This document shows, piece after piece, positions 34,169 to 43,069 of a stretch of 64,000 bases of DNA. A program made the position numbers and the translations under genes. This DNA comes from Elusimicrobiota bacterium. GTDB taxonomy: Bacteria > Elusimicrobiota > Elusimicrobia > UBA1565 > UBA9628. The notes beneath the pieces were generated by a model. It was given only the letters and a program-made list of their open reading frames with translations. It was not told the origin of the DNA and ran no database searches. The stretch is from NCBI GenBank assembly GCA_003452935.1, contig DMMY01000007.1, positions 70,769 through 134,768 of the forward strand, written 5' to 3'. Position 1 is the stretch's first letter; each line of letters begins with the position of its first letter.

Positions 34169-35034
34169 CAGATCGCCTCCTCTAGATGCTCGATCTCCGC
34201 ATAGGAAAAGACCGGCCCGTCCGCGCACACGTACTTGTCGTTGATCTGGCAGTGCCCGCACTTGCCCACCCCGCATTTCATGCGGCGCTCCAGGTCCAGG
34301 TAGATATGAGCGCGCGCGACGCCCAGCTTTTCCAGCTCTCGAATGACGAACTTGAACATGACGGGCGGCCCGCAGATCACGACGCGGGTGCCCGCGTCGA
34401 TCTTGGTCTTGGAAAAAAGCGTCGTGATGACGCCCACGTTGCCCTTCCAGGTCGGGTCGGACTTGTCAACGGTCTCATGATACTCCACGTCCTTGGACTT
34501 GCGCCAGTCCGAGAGGTCGCTCAAGAAAAGCTGCTGCTGCGGATCGCGCGCGCCGTAGAAAAGGATGAAGCGCTTGAACTCGCCGCGCCGATCCAGCGTG
34601 TACTGGATCAGGCTGCGGGTGGGGCAAAGGCCGATGCCTCCGGCCACGATAAGCAGGTCATGGCCGCGCAGGCTCTCCAGGGGAAAGCCCCGGCCCAGGG
34701 GGCCCCGGACCAGCAGGGTGTCGCCTTTGCCGAGCCGGTTGATGGCCGAGGAGACCCGCCCCACGGTGCGCACCACGAGGTCAAAGGTGTTTTTTCTGGT
34801 CGGCGAGCTGGCCAAGCCGATGGGAATCTCACCATAGCCCAGAAGCCCCACCTCCATGATCTGGCCGGGGGCGAACTCCAGGGAAGTCTCGTCGGCCAAG
34901 CGCAAGGTGAAGATGCGCTCGAGCTCCGTGGTCTTCTCCACCCGGAGGATTTTGGCCTCCCGGGGCAGGAAGATGTTCTCCTTATCGTCCTTGGCTGGGC
35001 TCTTCCGTGCGCAGGCGCAGTTGGTGGTGGGCAT
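34168..35034 (-). CDS. hydG: Group 3b hydrogenase gamma subunit, FAD/NAD(P)-binding
   Basis: The 288-residue subunit links the clusters to NAD(P)H. It has a ferredoxin-reductase FAD domain (PIGLASSPT near 72), an NAD(P)-binding GGIGLCPTRSL near 117, a CGPPVMFK motif and a C-terminal [2Fe-2S] motif CGVGKCGHC. The ATG at 35034 lies 1 base after the hydB stop. The N-terminus has two extra cysteines (NCACA). Confidence 0.94.
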   Translation of the reverse strand: MPTTNCACARKSPAKDDKENIFLPREAKILRVEKTTELERIFTLRLADETSLEFAPGQIMEVGLLGYGEIPIGLASSPTRKNTFDLVVRTVGRVSSAINRLGKGDTLLVRGPLGRGFPLESLRGHDLLIVAGGIGLCPTRSLIQYTLDRRGEFKRFILFYGARDPQQQLFLSDLSDWRKSKDVEYHETVDKSDPTWKGNVGVITTLFSKTKIDAGTRVVICGPPVMFKFVIRELEKLGVARAHIYLDLERRMKCGVGKCGHCQINDKYVCADGPVFSYAEIEHLEEAI

Positions 35035-35035
35035 G

Positions 35036-36076
35036 TCAGGCCTCCGGGATGCTGTTGATGACCGCGGTCGGATCGGCGATGTCCGCGGTGCAGGCGGCGG
35101 AGCAGCGGCCGCAGCCAACGCAGGCCGGGCCGCCCAATTTCTCGTTTAGGTAAGCGGCCTTGCGCATGAAGCGATGCCGGAAGCGCTCGCCGCGTTCTTC
35201 GCGGAAATTCTCCGTGGCCCCCGCGCCCAAGGATATCTTGGCGAAGTCCTCGGTCAGGCAGGAGTCCCAGGTGCGCGTGCGGGCCCCGGACTTCTGGTCC
35301 ACGTGCCACCAGTCCTGGACGTCGAAGCAGTAGCAGGTGGGGCAAACCGTGTTGCACGAGCCGCAGGAAAAGCAGTCCTGCGCGAACTTCTTCCAAAGGT
35401 CTTCCCGGCCGAACGCGGCGCGGACCTTCTTGGCGATCTGGGCCGAGGTTCCCTTGAGCTGCTCCGGGCATTGCCGACCGACTTTCTCGTTGGCCTGCGC
35501 CGCCGCCTTGACCTGGGCGTCGGAAGCGGCCGAAAACTTGCCGCAGCCCAGCAGGGCCTCGCCCTTGGCCGTGCGCGTCTCGAAGACGTATCCGTCGGCG
35601 ATCCGGGTCATCCACGCGTCGTGGCCGCGAGGCGGGACCTCGGCGCCGATGCTGGCCCAAAAGGCGCGCGGGGAGACCTTCTGGATGTTGGAGATGACTA
35701 TGGTGGCGGCCTCGCGATGGGCCCAATAGTTGCGATCCTCATGCCGTTCCTTAAAGAGGATGTCGGTCATGTCCAGGGCCTTGACGTCATAGTAGTGGAC
35801 TCCGAAGAGGACTTTCTCCGCCGGCTCCACGCAGCCGTTGAACGTCGCGCCGTCAAAGCGAATGATATCCTGCTTGGCCGGAAAGAACTCTTTCTTGGGC
35901 GGCAGAATGGTCACGTCATAGTCCAGACGCAGCTCATCCGGGTTTTCCAGCCGGCTGAAAACGAACCTGGTTTGTTGGCGGCTGGTCTTGGCCACCGGGC
36001 CCACCACGTTCTTGGCCTTGATGAGCGCGGACAAGAAGGCCTTGAAGTCTTTCTCTTTAATGTAATGGAAGCTCAT
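35036..36076 (-). CDS. hydB: Group 3b hydrogenase beta subunit, iron-sulfur protein
   Basis: The 346-residue subunit transfers electrons between HydG and the outside or polysulfide. It has two [4Fe-4S] motifs near the C-terminus: CFSCGSCNTVCP (about 229-240) and CVGCGRCSAAC (about 319-329). It is the first gene of the operon. On the minus strand a TATAAT at 36112-36107 predicts a leader of about 24 bases containing GGGGGA before the ATG, so this operon is leadered. Confidence 0.93.
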   Translation of the reverse strand: MSFHYIKEKDFKAFLSALIKAKNVVGPVAKTSRQQTRFVFSRLENPDELRLDYDVTILPPKKEFFPAKQDIIRFDGATFNGCVEPAEKVLFGVHYYDVKALDMTDILFKERHEDRNYWAHREAATIVISNIQKVSPRAFWASIGAEVPPRGHDAWMTRIADGYVFETRTAKGEALLGCGKFSAASDAQVKAAAQANEKVGRQCPEQLKGTSAQIAKKVRAAFGREDLWKKFAQDCFSCGSCNTVCPTCYCFDVQDWWHVDQKSGARTRTWDSCLTEDFAKISLGAGATENFREERGERFRHRFMRKAAYLNEKLGGPACVGCGRCSAACTADIADPTAVINSIPEA

Positions 36077-36167
36077 GATTCCCCCATAAAAGTGCGGCTG
36101 CGCCCTATTATATAAATTTTTCTAATAGTACGGCGTTGGGAAGGCGGGTCGGCTGCGGGACTGCGCG

Positions 36168-38426
36168 CTACTTAAGCCGCAGCCAAACCTGCTGGGCCTT
36201 CGGCCCCAGCTGTTCGACGGGCGGCGCGATGGCCGGGTTCTGCTCCACGTGCTGCTTACGCGCCTCGCGTTCGACCTCGGGCTGCAGGTATTCGAACAGC
36301 TGACGGGTGGTGATGAGGCCGCTGCGATCCTTGTCCGCGGCGCCGCGCAGGCCCTTAAGCAGGAAATAGGTCAGCAGCCCGTGCTGGGTCTCGGGATAAT
36401 AGGTGCTGATCTGCTCTCCCTGGGCCGCGGAGATGACGACCATGTTGTCGCCTGGAGCCGCCAACTTGACATTGACCAAGGGCCTGATGCCCTGGGCCAG
36501 AAACGAGCGTCCCCCGGCTCCCGAGAAGCAGCTGTCGAGAACCACGGTCACATCCTGGGTGGGCAGATCCGCCAGGTTGTCGTAAAGCTGCTTGAGCGGA
36601 AACGCCTTGGTTTCCACGTAGTTGGGGTTTCCGTCGTAAGGGATGAGATAACCCTCGCCCGTCACGGGGTTGGGCGCGCCGTGCCCCGAGTAATACACGA
36701 AAACGCGGCTTTTGGCCGTGACCCGGTCCTTGAGCCAAGGCCCGAGGTAGGTGGCCATGTCCGTGCGGGTAGCCCGCTCGTCGGACAGCCGCACCACGTT
36801 CTTGGGGCGAAAGCCCATGGCCGAGACGAGATAGTCGTACACCGCCTGCGCGTCGCGCGCCGCGAATTCAACCGCGGGGATGTCCCGATATTTCTCGATG
36901 CCCACCACCACGGCATAAGCGTCGGAATCGCTCCGAGTCCGGGTCGGCGGCGGGACATCGACATCCTCGAACTCCGCGGCCTCGGTCTCGCCCGCGGCCG
37001 CCACGCTGACCACCTGCGGCGCGGGCGTGCCCTGGCCCAGGGCCAAGCCCAGGGACCGGGAAGCCAGGGCGTACTTGGCCCGGGCTTCGGTCACGCTCAC
37101 GGCCACGGGCAAACGTCCCTCGCCCTGATAGCGCCGTTTGACGAAAAACTCAAAATCCGCCGTCTTGGACTGCCCGGGCTTGAGCGTGCCCAGGCTCACG
37201 GCCGCGTCGCCCGACATGAAGAGATCCGCGTGGCCCAGTTCCAGGACTATCTTGACGCCCTCGGCCGCGCCGCCTCCCGCGTTGCGCACCGTCACGGCGA
37301 CGGGCGCGGGCTCACCGGCTTTGAGCACGCCCCTGCCGCCGATCTTGACCGCGGCGATCTCAAGCCGCGGCGGCTTGGCCGCCTTGGTCCGGAACTCCAC
37401 GATAACCGGGTCCGCGTCAAAGCCGTTGCCTTCATTAACGGACAGCTTGACGCGCGCTTTTTGGGAGCGCAGCTCCGGAGAACCGGCCAAAGGAACGACG
37501 GCCTTGGCGTTCTTGCCGGGCGCGATATCGCCCACCATCACCTCCGCGGGCAAGACCAAGCCCGGCACGTCGCCTTGCAGTCCAGGCACCAGGCGCACCG
37601 CGTAAGCCGGGCCCTTTCCGGTATTGGAAACCACGGCCACCAACTCGGCTTGACCGTCGCCGGAAAGCACATGGGCTCCGGTGGGCTCGCGAAATGCCAC
37701 ATCGGCCTTGAGCTGGGCGGGAGCCTTAGGCTGGGGCACCGCCCTGGGAGCCGGCTTGGCCGCGGCCCGATCCGCGGCCGCGGCCGGCGCGTTAAGCGCC
37801 ACGATCTCGTGCTCGTTATTATAATGGAAGCGGGCCTGGCCGTTGACTTTATGGATGAGGAGCTTGGCCACCTTCCACTCCCAATCCTCGTTGCTGAGAT
37901 AGAAGTCCAAATCGAACTTGCCCGCCGCGGCCTTGACGCCCTCGAATTCGACGCAGCCGAAGACCTCCGTGGGGGAAAGACGGGTGATGCGCTCGCGGAA
38001 AAACCGGGCCAGCTTAAGGTAATGGTAGCGGCCATCGACGTCGTCCTTGACCACGAAAGAACCCTGGTTTTTCTGGGACTGGACCTCCACGAACTTGGTC
38101 ACGATGGCGGTAAATTCATCGCCGAAGTCCACGAATTCAGGAGGCCGCCGGGGCCTGCCATCGTCGGCTATATAGGGATAGGCCCCCTCGGGATTTCTCG
38201 GATACGGCGAACGGGGGTAATAAGGCTGGGCGCCGTAGGCCGGCGGGGTGGTAGGCGTCACAAAACGCGGGGGCGGGGGATTTAGCCTTAAAGCCCTGTC
38301 CGCCTCGGTCTCCCGGTAATGGACCGAAGGGACCCCCGAATAGGTGGCGGGGTTATTATCTCGTCCCTGGCCCGACGCCGGACCAGCCCCTAAAATCAAA
38401 ACCGCGCAGTAAATCGGCCTGAACAT
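36168..38426 (-). CDS. Exported caspase-like (C14) protein with CARDB-type domains
   Basis: The 752-residue protein begins with a Sec signal (about 1-20). A Pro/Tyr-rich segment, an alpha/beta domain and two beta-sandwich domains of the CARDB kind follow (about 240-470). From about 505 there is a caspase-like peptidase with VVVGIEKYRD, catalytic His in YYSGHGAP (about 582) and catalytic Cys in LDSCFSG (about 633). It would cleave after specific residues outside the cytoplasm. I chose the ATG at 38426, 6 bases after GGGAGG. TAAACT at 38454-38449 predicts a 16-base leader. No cognate target is evident. Confidence 0.86.
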   Translation of the reverse strand: MFRPIYCAVLILGAGPASGQGRDNNPATYSGVPSVHYRETEADRALRLNPPPPRFVTPTTPPAYGAQPYYPRSPYPRNPEGAYPYIADDGRPRRPPEFVDFGDEFTAIVTKFVEVQSQKNQGSFVVKDDVDGRYHYLKLARFFRERITRLSPTEVFGCVEFEGVKAAAGKFDLDFYLSNEDWEWKVAKLLIHKVNGQARFHYNNEHEIVALNAPAAAADRAAAKPAPRAVPQPKAPAQLKADVAFREPTGAHVLSGDGQAELVAVVSNTGKGPAYAVRLVPGLQGDVPGLVLPAEVMVGDIAPGKNAKAVVPLAGSPELRSQKARVKLSVNEGNGFDADPVIVEFRTKAAKPPRLEIAAVKIGGRGVLKAGEPAPVAVTVRNAGGGAAEGVKIVLELGHADLFMSGDAAVSLGTLKPGQSKTADFEFFVKRRYQGEGRLPVAVSVTEARAKYALASRSLGLALGQGTPAPQVVSVAAAGETEAAEFEDVDVPPPTRTRSDSDAYAVVVGIEKYRDIPAVEFAARDAQAVYDYLVSAMGFRPKNVVRLSDERATRTDMATYLGPWLKDRVTAKSRVFVYYSGHGAPNPVTGEGYLIPYDGNPNYVETKAFPLKQLYDNLADLPTQDVTVVLDSCFSGAGGRSFLAQGIRPLVNVKLAAPGDNMVVISAAQGEQISTYYPETQHGLLTYFLLKGLRGAADKDRSGLITTRQLFEYLQPEVEREARKQHVEQNPAIAPPVEQLGPKAQQVWLRLK

Positions 38427-38483
38427 ATCCATCCTCCCTTTCCGGCGTAGTTTAACAGAAGAGCTCGAATACATCAACCCCCA

Positions 38484-38497
38484 TGGGCCAAAAGGCC
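38484..38497. repeat. Short perfect hairpin (GGGCC-AAAA-GGCCC)
   Basis: This lies in the gap between the divergent caspase-like and 217-residue genes. It contains two GGCC cores related to the TAGGCC motif seen in other gaps. There is no T-run on either strand. It may be an operator; nothing more can be said. Confidence 0.4.
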
Positions 38498-38533
38498 CAA
38501 CCCAGGCGCGCAGATTGTGAGGTATAATGTGTC

Positions 38534-39187
38534 ATGATTTTGACGAGCCTATTGTGCGCCTTTTTGACCTGCAGCGTGCCGGCATGGACGGCCTCAGGCC
38601 GCATGCGCCTACCTAAATCCTCGCCCAAGGCCGAGAATCGGCTGCGGTCCTGGCTTGATCAGAATGTCCGACTGCGCCAAAAGCTGGGCCAAATCCAGCC
38701 GACTGATTCTCAAGCCATGGCCGCGTCGCGCCCCGAGCCGGCCCCAGCCTTCGCGGACCGGGATCTTAAAGACGCCGTCGCAGACAACGTCGCGCCTTAC
38801 GATCGGGAGCGCGAGAGGGCCGGACTCCTTGCGCGCTTGCCCGGCCTCCAGATTCCGCCGGCCAGGGGCTGTTTGGATTTTGCGCGCTGCGGCATCGCGC
38901 CTTTGGCGCTCGACTTGGAGGCCAACGAGCCCGTCGAACCCGCCATCCGCGCCATGCTGCGGCCCTGGATATGGTTGGCCGAAGCCCTGGGCCAAAACCT
39001 GATAGTAATCCCCTCAACCGACCCGAACGGTCCCCGAATCCTCGCCATCAGCCTCAAGAAATTAGGGCTTCAGGACGTAGGCCTCAACCTGCGCGCTGAA
39101 AGCGAGGGCGGGGTTCATCTTTGGTTCGACCGGGGCCTGGAGCTCGCCGACGCCTACGGCCGAGAGCACTCCCTCCGCTTCCGCTAG
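38534..39187 (+). CDS. Secreted hypothetical protein
   Basis: The 217-residue protein has a short Sec signal (about 1-20, ending in WTA). A mixed alpha/beta sequence follows, including GCLDFARCGIAPLAL with a pair of cysteines that could form a disulfide. No family is recognised. TATAAT at 38523-38528 predicts a transcript start within one base of the ATG, and there is no ribosome site. It is divergent to the caspase-like gene and followed by an inverted repeat and the endonuclease gene. Confidence 0.68.
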   Translation: MILTSLLCAFLTCSVPAWTASGRMRLPKSSPKAENRLRSWLDQNVRLRQKLGQIQPTDSQAMAASRPEPAPAFADRDLKDAVADNVAPYDRERERAGLLARLPGLQIPPARGCLDFARCGIAPLALDLEANEPVEPAIRAMLRPWIWLAEALGQNLIVIPSTDPNGPRILAISLKKLGLQDVGLNLRAESEGGVHLWFDRGLELADAYGREHSLRFR

Positions 39188-39204
39188 AAGAGCCCCTGCC
39201 GCCA

Positions 39205-39250
39205 AGAGGCCTAGAAGTCATCTAGGCCCTCTGCGGTCATCAATTTAGGC
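39205..39250. repeat. Inverted repeat and TAGGCC cluster upstream of endonuclease I
   Basis: AGAGGCCTAGA and TCTAGGCCCTCT form an imperfect hairpin around AGTCA, and a third copy TTTAGGCCTT follows at 39244. No T-run is present. The same motif lies upstream of other genes for exported or membrane products, so an operator is as likely as a terminator. Confidence 0.45.
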
Positions 39251-39296
39251 CTTAAGACTTATACGAAAATATCCCGGTAGAAAGTAGACTATGCCC

Positions 39297-40703
39297 ATGC
39301 GATACCTCTGGCGAGCTGCGCGGGCCGTTTCATTATCTGCCCTCCTGCTCGCGGCATCGCCGGTTTTTTGCGCCCAATTCGCACGAGCCCCTTTGCGCCT
39401 GCCCGGCACGCTGGGCGCCGGGGCGGCGGCAACGATCAGCGGCGCGTCCGTGCTCCGCGCGATCCCGCAGCCCGGCGCAACGCCCCTTCAAACCCTTATC
39501 CTTAATCCGGACCTGGCCTTGCGTGGCCAGAGAACGGTCCCAACCCCCGCTCCGGCAGCCGCCTTCGCCCAAGCGCCCGCGCAGGACGCGCTCCCCGGCT
39601 GGACCCGCACCCGGTCCGGAATCTACGTCCCCGCGGGGCGGGCGCCGGCTGAGACAGGCGCGGTTTTTGAGCTGGAAAAGACCCTGGCCGAATCCCAAAA
39701 TGTCCCGGCCTCTGAAACCATTTCAAATCTCTATGACGGCGGCCGTCAGGCTCCTGCCGCCGTCGTGGAAGATGTCGCTTTCTCCCCCGAACCAATCACG
39801 GCGAACACGCGCGCTAAAAAAGCGCCCGGCCGCCGGACCGGAACCGAGCGTCAGCAAGGCGCGGCCCTGCTGGCATCCCTGCATGAGATAACGGGCCGCG
39901 GCTTCCAAGAACACGACTACGAAGAAGCCTGGCGCTATATGTTTTCAGTCGCGGAAAACATTGTCAGCCACGGCGTGCGCGGCGTGGTGGACGCCTATTC
40001 CCTCATTTTCGTCCCGGGAACCAGCGACAACGGCTCGGCCTACCCGGAAAAGGGAGACCAAAACGAGGACGAATGGGTGGACCGCGACGGCATGAATGTC
40101 GAGCATCCCTGGCCGCAATCATTCTTCAAACGCAAACTGCCCATGCGTTCGGACCTCCATTGCATGCTGGCGACTTTTATACACCCGAACAGCATGCGCA
40201 GCAACCTTCCCTTCGGGGAGGTGCGCGGCCAGTCCGAGTACTCAAACAACGGCGGCGCCAAGATGGGCCAGGGCGTCTTCGAGCCGCCGAACGCCACCAA
40301 GGGCAAGGTGGCGCGCGATATTTTGTACTTTTTCACGCGCTATTACGACAAGGTCATCACCCAGGGAGCCTACAACAACGATTTCTTCTCAAACCGCTTG
40401 GAAATGTTCTTGCGCTGGAACCGGGAACATCCGCCGGACGCGGACGAACGCCGGCACAACGACCTGGTGGAGCGGTTTCAGGGCAACTGCAATCCATTTA
40501 TCGACGACCCATCCCTGGCCGATCGCATAGGCCTGGAAGGCTTCCGCTCCCAGACCGTCTTTAATATGCGGGCCCGCAACGCCGACAACAGGAACAGGAG
40601 CTTGTCGATCCATCCGCTTGATTTCCTGCGCCAGCACAAAAAGCATGGCCGTCTAAAAAACCTGCCGCTGAAGATTCCTAAACTCGACTTTAACTTAAAC
40701 TAA
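39297..40703 (+). CDS. Exported endonuclease I (His-Me finger) with Ala/Pro-rich leader
   Basis: The 468-residue protein has a Sec signal (about 1-25) and a low-complexity Ala/Pro/Arg region to about 180. An EndA/NucM-type nuclease follows with NVEHPWPQSFF (catalytic His near 270) and a typical SDLHCM and asparagine/Mg-binding NLPFGEV. Such enzymes cut DNA and RNA in the periplasm or medium. TAGACT at 39285-39290 places the predicted transcript start on the second of two ATGs (39297), which I chose. The leader resembles those of the exported adenylate kinase and the PQ-loop kinase. Confidence 0.87.
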   Translation: MRYLWRAARAVSLSALLLAASPVFCAQFARAPLRLPGTLGAGAAATISGASVLRAIPQPGATPLQTLILNPDLALRGQRTVPTPAPAAAFAQAPAQDALPGWTRTRSGIYVPAGRAPAETGAVFELEKTLAESQNVPASETISNLYDGGRQAPAAVVEDVAFSPEPITANTRAKKAPGRRTGTERQQGAALLASLHEITGRGFQEHDYEEAWRYMFSVAENIVSHGVRGVVDAYSLIFVPGTSDNGSAYPEKGDQNEDEWVDRDGMNVEHPWPQSFFKRKLPMRSDLHCMLATFIHPNSMRSNLPFGEVRGQSEYSNNGGAKMGQGVFEPPNATKGKVARDILYFFTRYYDKVITQGAYNNDFFSNRLEMFLRWNREHPPDADERRHNDLVERFQGNCNPFIDDPSLADRIGLEGFRSQTVFNMRARNADNRNRSLSIHPLDFLRQHKKHGRLKNLPLKIPKLDFNLN

Positions 40704-40714
40704 GCCGCGTTGCC

Positions 40715-40743
40715 TTGACGGCGCCCCTGTCAGCGACTATACT
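40715..40743 (+). promoter_or_regulatory. Sigma-70 promoter, TTGACG-N17-TATACT
   Basis: The hexamers at 40715-40720 and 40738-40743 have ideal spacing and predict a start near 40750. The 15-base leader holds AGGAGG at 40755-40760 before the ATG at 40765. This is a clear leadered contrast to the leaderless genes. Confidence 0.7.
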
Positions 40744-40764
40744 CTTCTATATTCAGGAGGCATC

Positions 40765-41658
40765 ATGGAAAATCCCGCACCAACGCCCGCGCCAGAGGCC
40801 CATTTCGATTACATACCCGCCGGATTCTGGATTCGCGGCGGCGCCTACACGATCGACTCTTTTCTAGTGCTCCTGGGCCAAGCCCTGCTGAGCCTTTTAT
40901 TGACTTTTATCGGCCTGCCCAAGGCCCTGGCCTCTTTGCTGGCCCAACTGCTGGGCATCTCCTATTTTGTCTGGATGCCCGTGGTCAACTCGGGCCAGAC
41001 CGTGGGCAAGATGGCGGCGGGCATCGCGATGATGCGCACGGACGGCTCGCCGCTGACTTACCTGCGCTGCCTGGGACGCTGGGCAGGATACCTGCTTTCC
41101 GGCCTGCCTCTAGGAATCGGATTCTTGGTGGCTGCTTTTACGGATAAGAAGCGCGCGTTGCACGATTACATAACAGATACCCGGGTCATTTATATCCGGG
41201 AAGTCGGCATGGGCCGAAAACTGGCGGTCATCCTCCTCGGCCTGATCCTGCCCATGATTATCTTCGTCGGCCTCCTGGCCGCCATCGCCATCCCGAAGTT
41301 CGCCCAGCTCGCCCAAAAATCAAAGGAGGGCGCGGTCCTCGGGAACCTTGGAACCTTGCGTTCCGCTGTCGCCATTTACTACGGAGACAATTCGGGCAAG
41401 TATCCGACCCAACTCGTGGAACTGAGCCAAAAGCAGCTCGCTCAAATTCCTGCGCTCCAGCTCCGGGATCATCCAGCCGGCGCCGAAGTCGTCGCCTACG
41501 ACGCGTCGGTCTGCGATAAAGGCCAAGTCGACCCGGCTAAAATTCGAGACACCGGCCAATGGGGCTATGTCTCGGACCCCCAAGCGCCCTGCTACGGCGC
41601 GGTATTCATAGACTGCAGCCACGCGAACAGCCAAGGCAAGACCTGGGCTTCTTACTAG
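40765..41658 (+). CDS. RDD-domain protein fused to a pseudopilin-like domain
   Basis: Residues about 15-145 form an RDD membrane domain (FWIRGGAYTIDS, then VGKMAAGIAMM and RALHDYI). From about 150 the sequence changes to a membrane helix followed by AIPKFAQLAQKSKEGAVLGNLG and an alpha/beta tail with YYGDNSGKYPT. This is the classic N-terminal helix and core of type IV pilins and GspG-like pseudopilins, without a prepilin cleavage site of normal position. The fusion would leave the pilin-like domain tethered to the membrane. The promoter and AGGAGG site are excellent. The function is unknown. Confidence 0.82.
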   Translation: MENPAPTPAPEAHFDYIPAGFWIRGGAYTIDSFLVLLGQALLSLLLTFIGLPKALASLLAQLLGISYFVWMPVVNSGQTVGKMAAGIAMMRTDGSPLTYLRCLGRWAGYLLSGLPLGIGFLVAAFTDKKRALHDYITDTRVIYIREVGMGRKLAVILLGLILPMIIFVGLLAAIAIPKFAQLAQKSKEGAVLGNLGTLRSAVAIYYGDNSGKYPTQLVELSQKQLAQIPALQLRDHPAGAEVVAYDASVCDKGQVDPAKIRDTGQWGYVSDPQAPCYGAVFIDCSHANSQGKTWASY

Positions 41659-41713
41659 GCCGGGTCACAGCCCCGTCGGGCTCCGCGGTCATTTTTGATA
41701 GAATGAAGCCGCT

Positions 41714-43069
41714 ATGGCGCCGCTGAGCGATTTTTCCAGGCTCATCCGCAGCAGGGGAGTCGTCGGCGCCGGCGGCGCGGGCTTTCCTTCCCATATAAAA
41801 GCCTCCGCGCAGGCCCGAACCGTGCTCGTCAATGCCGCGGAATGCGAACCTCTGCTCCAGAAAGACCGGGAAATCCTGACCCATTTCGCTTCGGACGTGA
41901 TCCGCGGCCTCGAGCTCCTCATGGCCGCGACGGGAGCTTCCCAAGGCGTCATCGCCATAAAAGAAAAGCACGCGGGCCTCGTCGCGAATCTGCGCAGAGT
42001 CCTGGCCTCCAAAAAAAATCTGCGCGTGCACGCCCTGGGCGACTATTATCCGGCGGGCGACGAGTTCTGTCAGGTCTATGAAGCCACCGGCAATCTCATA
42101 GGGATGGGCGGCCTGCCCCTTCAAGCCGGCGTGGTCGTCAACAACGTCGAAACCGTCTACAACATGGCGCATGCCCGCACGACGCCCGTAGTGGACACAT
42201 TCCTGACCGTGGCCGGAGCCGTGAGGAAACCCTGCACCCTGCGCCTGCCCGTGGGCACTGCAATGGCAGACGCCGTGGCCCTGGCCGGCGGCGCGACCGT
42301 CCGCGACTGCGTGGCTTTGGACGGCGGCGCCATGATGGGCCGGGTCAGAGATGATTTTTCCCAGCCCCTGACCAAGACCAGCGGGGGCTTTATCCTGTTG
42401 CCGCGCAGCCACCCCCTCGTCTTGCGCAAGGCCGCGGGCCGGGTCGTATTTGACCGGGCCGGCAAATCCACCTGCGACCAGTGCTCCCTCTGCACGGAGC
42501 TCTGTCCCCGTTACCTGCTGGGTCACGACGTACAGCCCCATAAGGTCATGCGCGGTCTGCTTTTTTCCGGGTCCGACCGCAAAACCTGGAGCCATTGGTC
42601 CCTATTATGCTGCGAATGCAAACTTTGCAGCCTTTACGCCTGTCCCGAGAATCTCAATCCAGGGGATATTTGCGCCGCGGCCAAGAGAGATCTGGCCGGA
42701 GAGAACGTCTCCTGGAGCAACTCCCCCTTGAACCGCGGCCTTTCGCCGCGCGCGCACCCCCTGCGGTCCTGGCGCCGGATTCCGACCAGCGCGCTCACGG
42801 CGCGCTTGGGGCTTGATGATTACGCGGTCGAGGCGCCGTTGCGGCCGCAACCCTACGAGCCAAGCATGGTGCGCATTCCCCTGAAACAGCACGTAGGCGC
42901 GGCCTGCCGACCATGCGTAAGCAAGGGCCAAAGCGTGCGGCGCGGCGACTTGATAGCAGACTTGCCGGAAGACCAACTGGGAGCAGCCGTGCACGCCAGC
43001 ATGGACGGCCGCGTCACCCAAATCCAGGACTTCATCGAGATACAGTCCTCGCAAAGAGAACTGACATGA
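41714..43069 (+). CDS. PduS-like cobalamin reductase/RnfC-type iron-sulfur flavoprotein
   Basis: The 451-residue protein resembles PduS, which passes electrons to cobalamin in propanediol microcompartments. It has a nucleotide-binding GVVGAGGAGFP start, NAAECEPLLQKDR, an SLBB-like region, two ferredoxin motifs (CDQCSLCTELCP near 256 and CCECKLC...CP near 298) and a C-terminal barrel-like tail. TGA-TAGAAT (41699-41704) predicts a 3-base leader. It is coupled by ATGA to a PduT-like shell gene. No diol dehydratase or other shell gene lies in the window. Confidence 0.85.
   Translation: MAPLSDFSRLIRSRGVVGAGGAGFPSHIKASAQARTVLVNAAECEPLLQKDREILTHFASDVIRGLELLMAATGASQGVIAIKEKHAGLVANLRRVLASKKNLRVHALGDYYPAGDEFCQVYEATGNLIGMGGLPLQAGVVVNNVETVYNMAHARTTPVVDTFLTVAGAVRKPCTLRLPVGTAMADAVALAGGATVRDCVALDGGAMMGRVRDDFSQPLTKTSGGFILLPRSHPLVLRKAAGRVVFDRAGKSTCDQCSLCTELCPRYLLGHDVQPHKVMRGLLFSGSDRKTWSHWSLLCCECKLCSLYACPENLNPGDICAAAKRDLAGENVSWSNSPLNRGLSPRAHPLRSWRRIPTSALTARLGLDDYAVEAPLRPQPYEPSMVRIPLKQHVGAACRPCVSKGQSVRRGDLIADLPEDQLGAAVHASMDGRVTQIQDFIEIQSSQRELT

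Noticed and set aside
36249..38285. 678-codon open frame on the plus strand opposite the caspase-like gene
   Set aside because: It is a GC-rich shadow frame, dominated by Gly/Arg/His/Leu with no family likeness, while the minus strand encodes a clear caspase-like protein.
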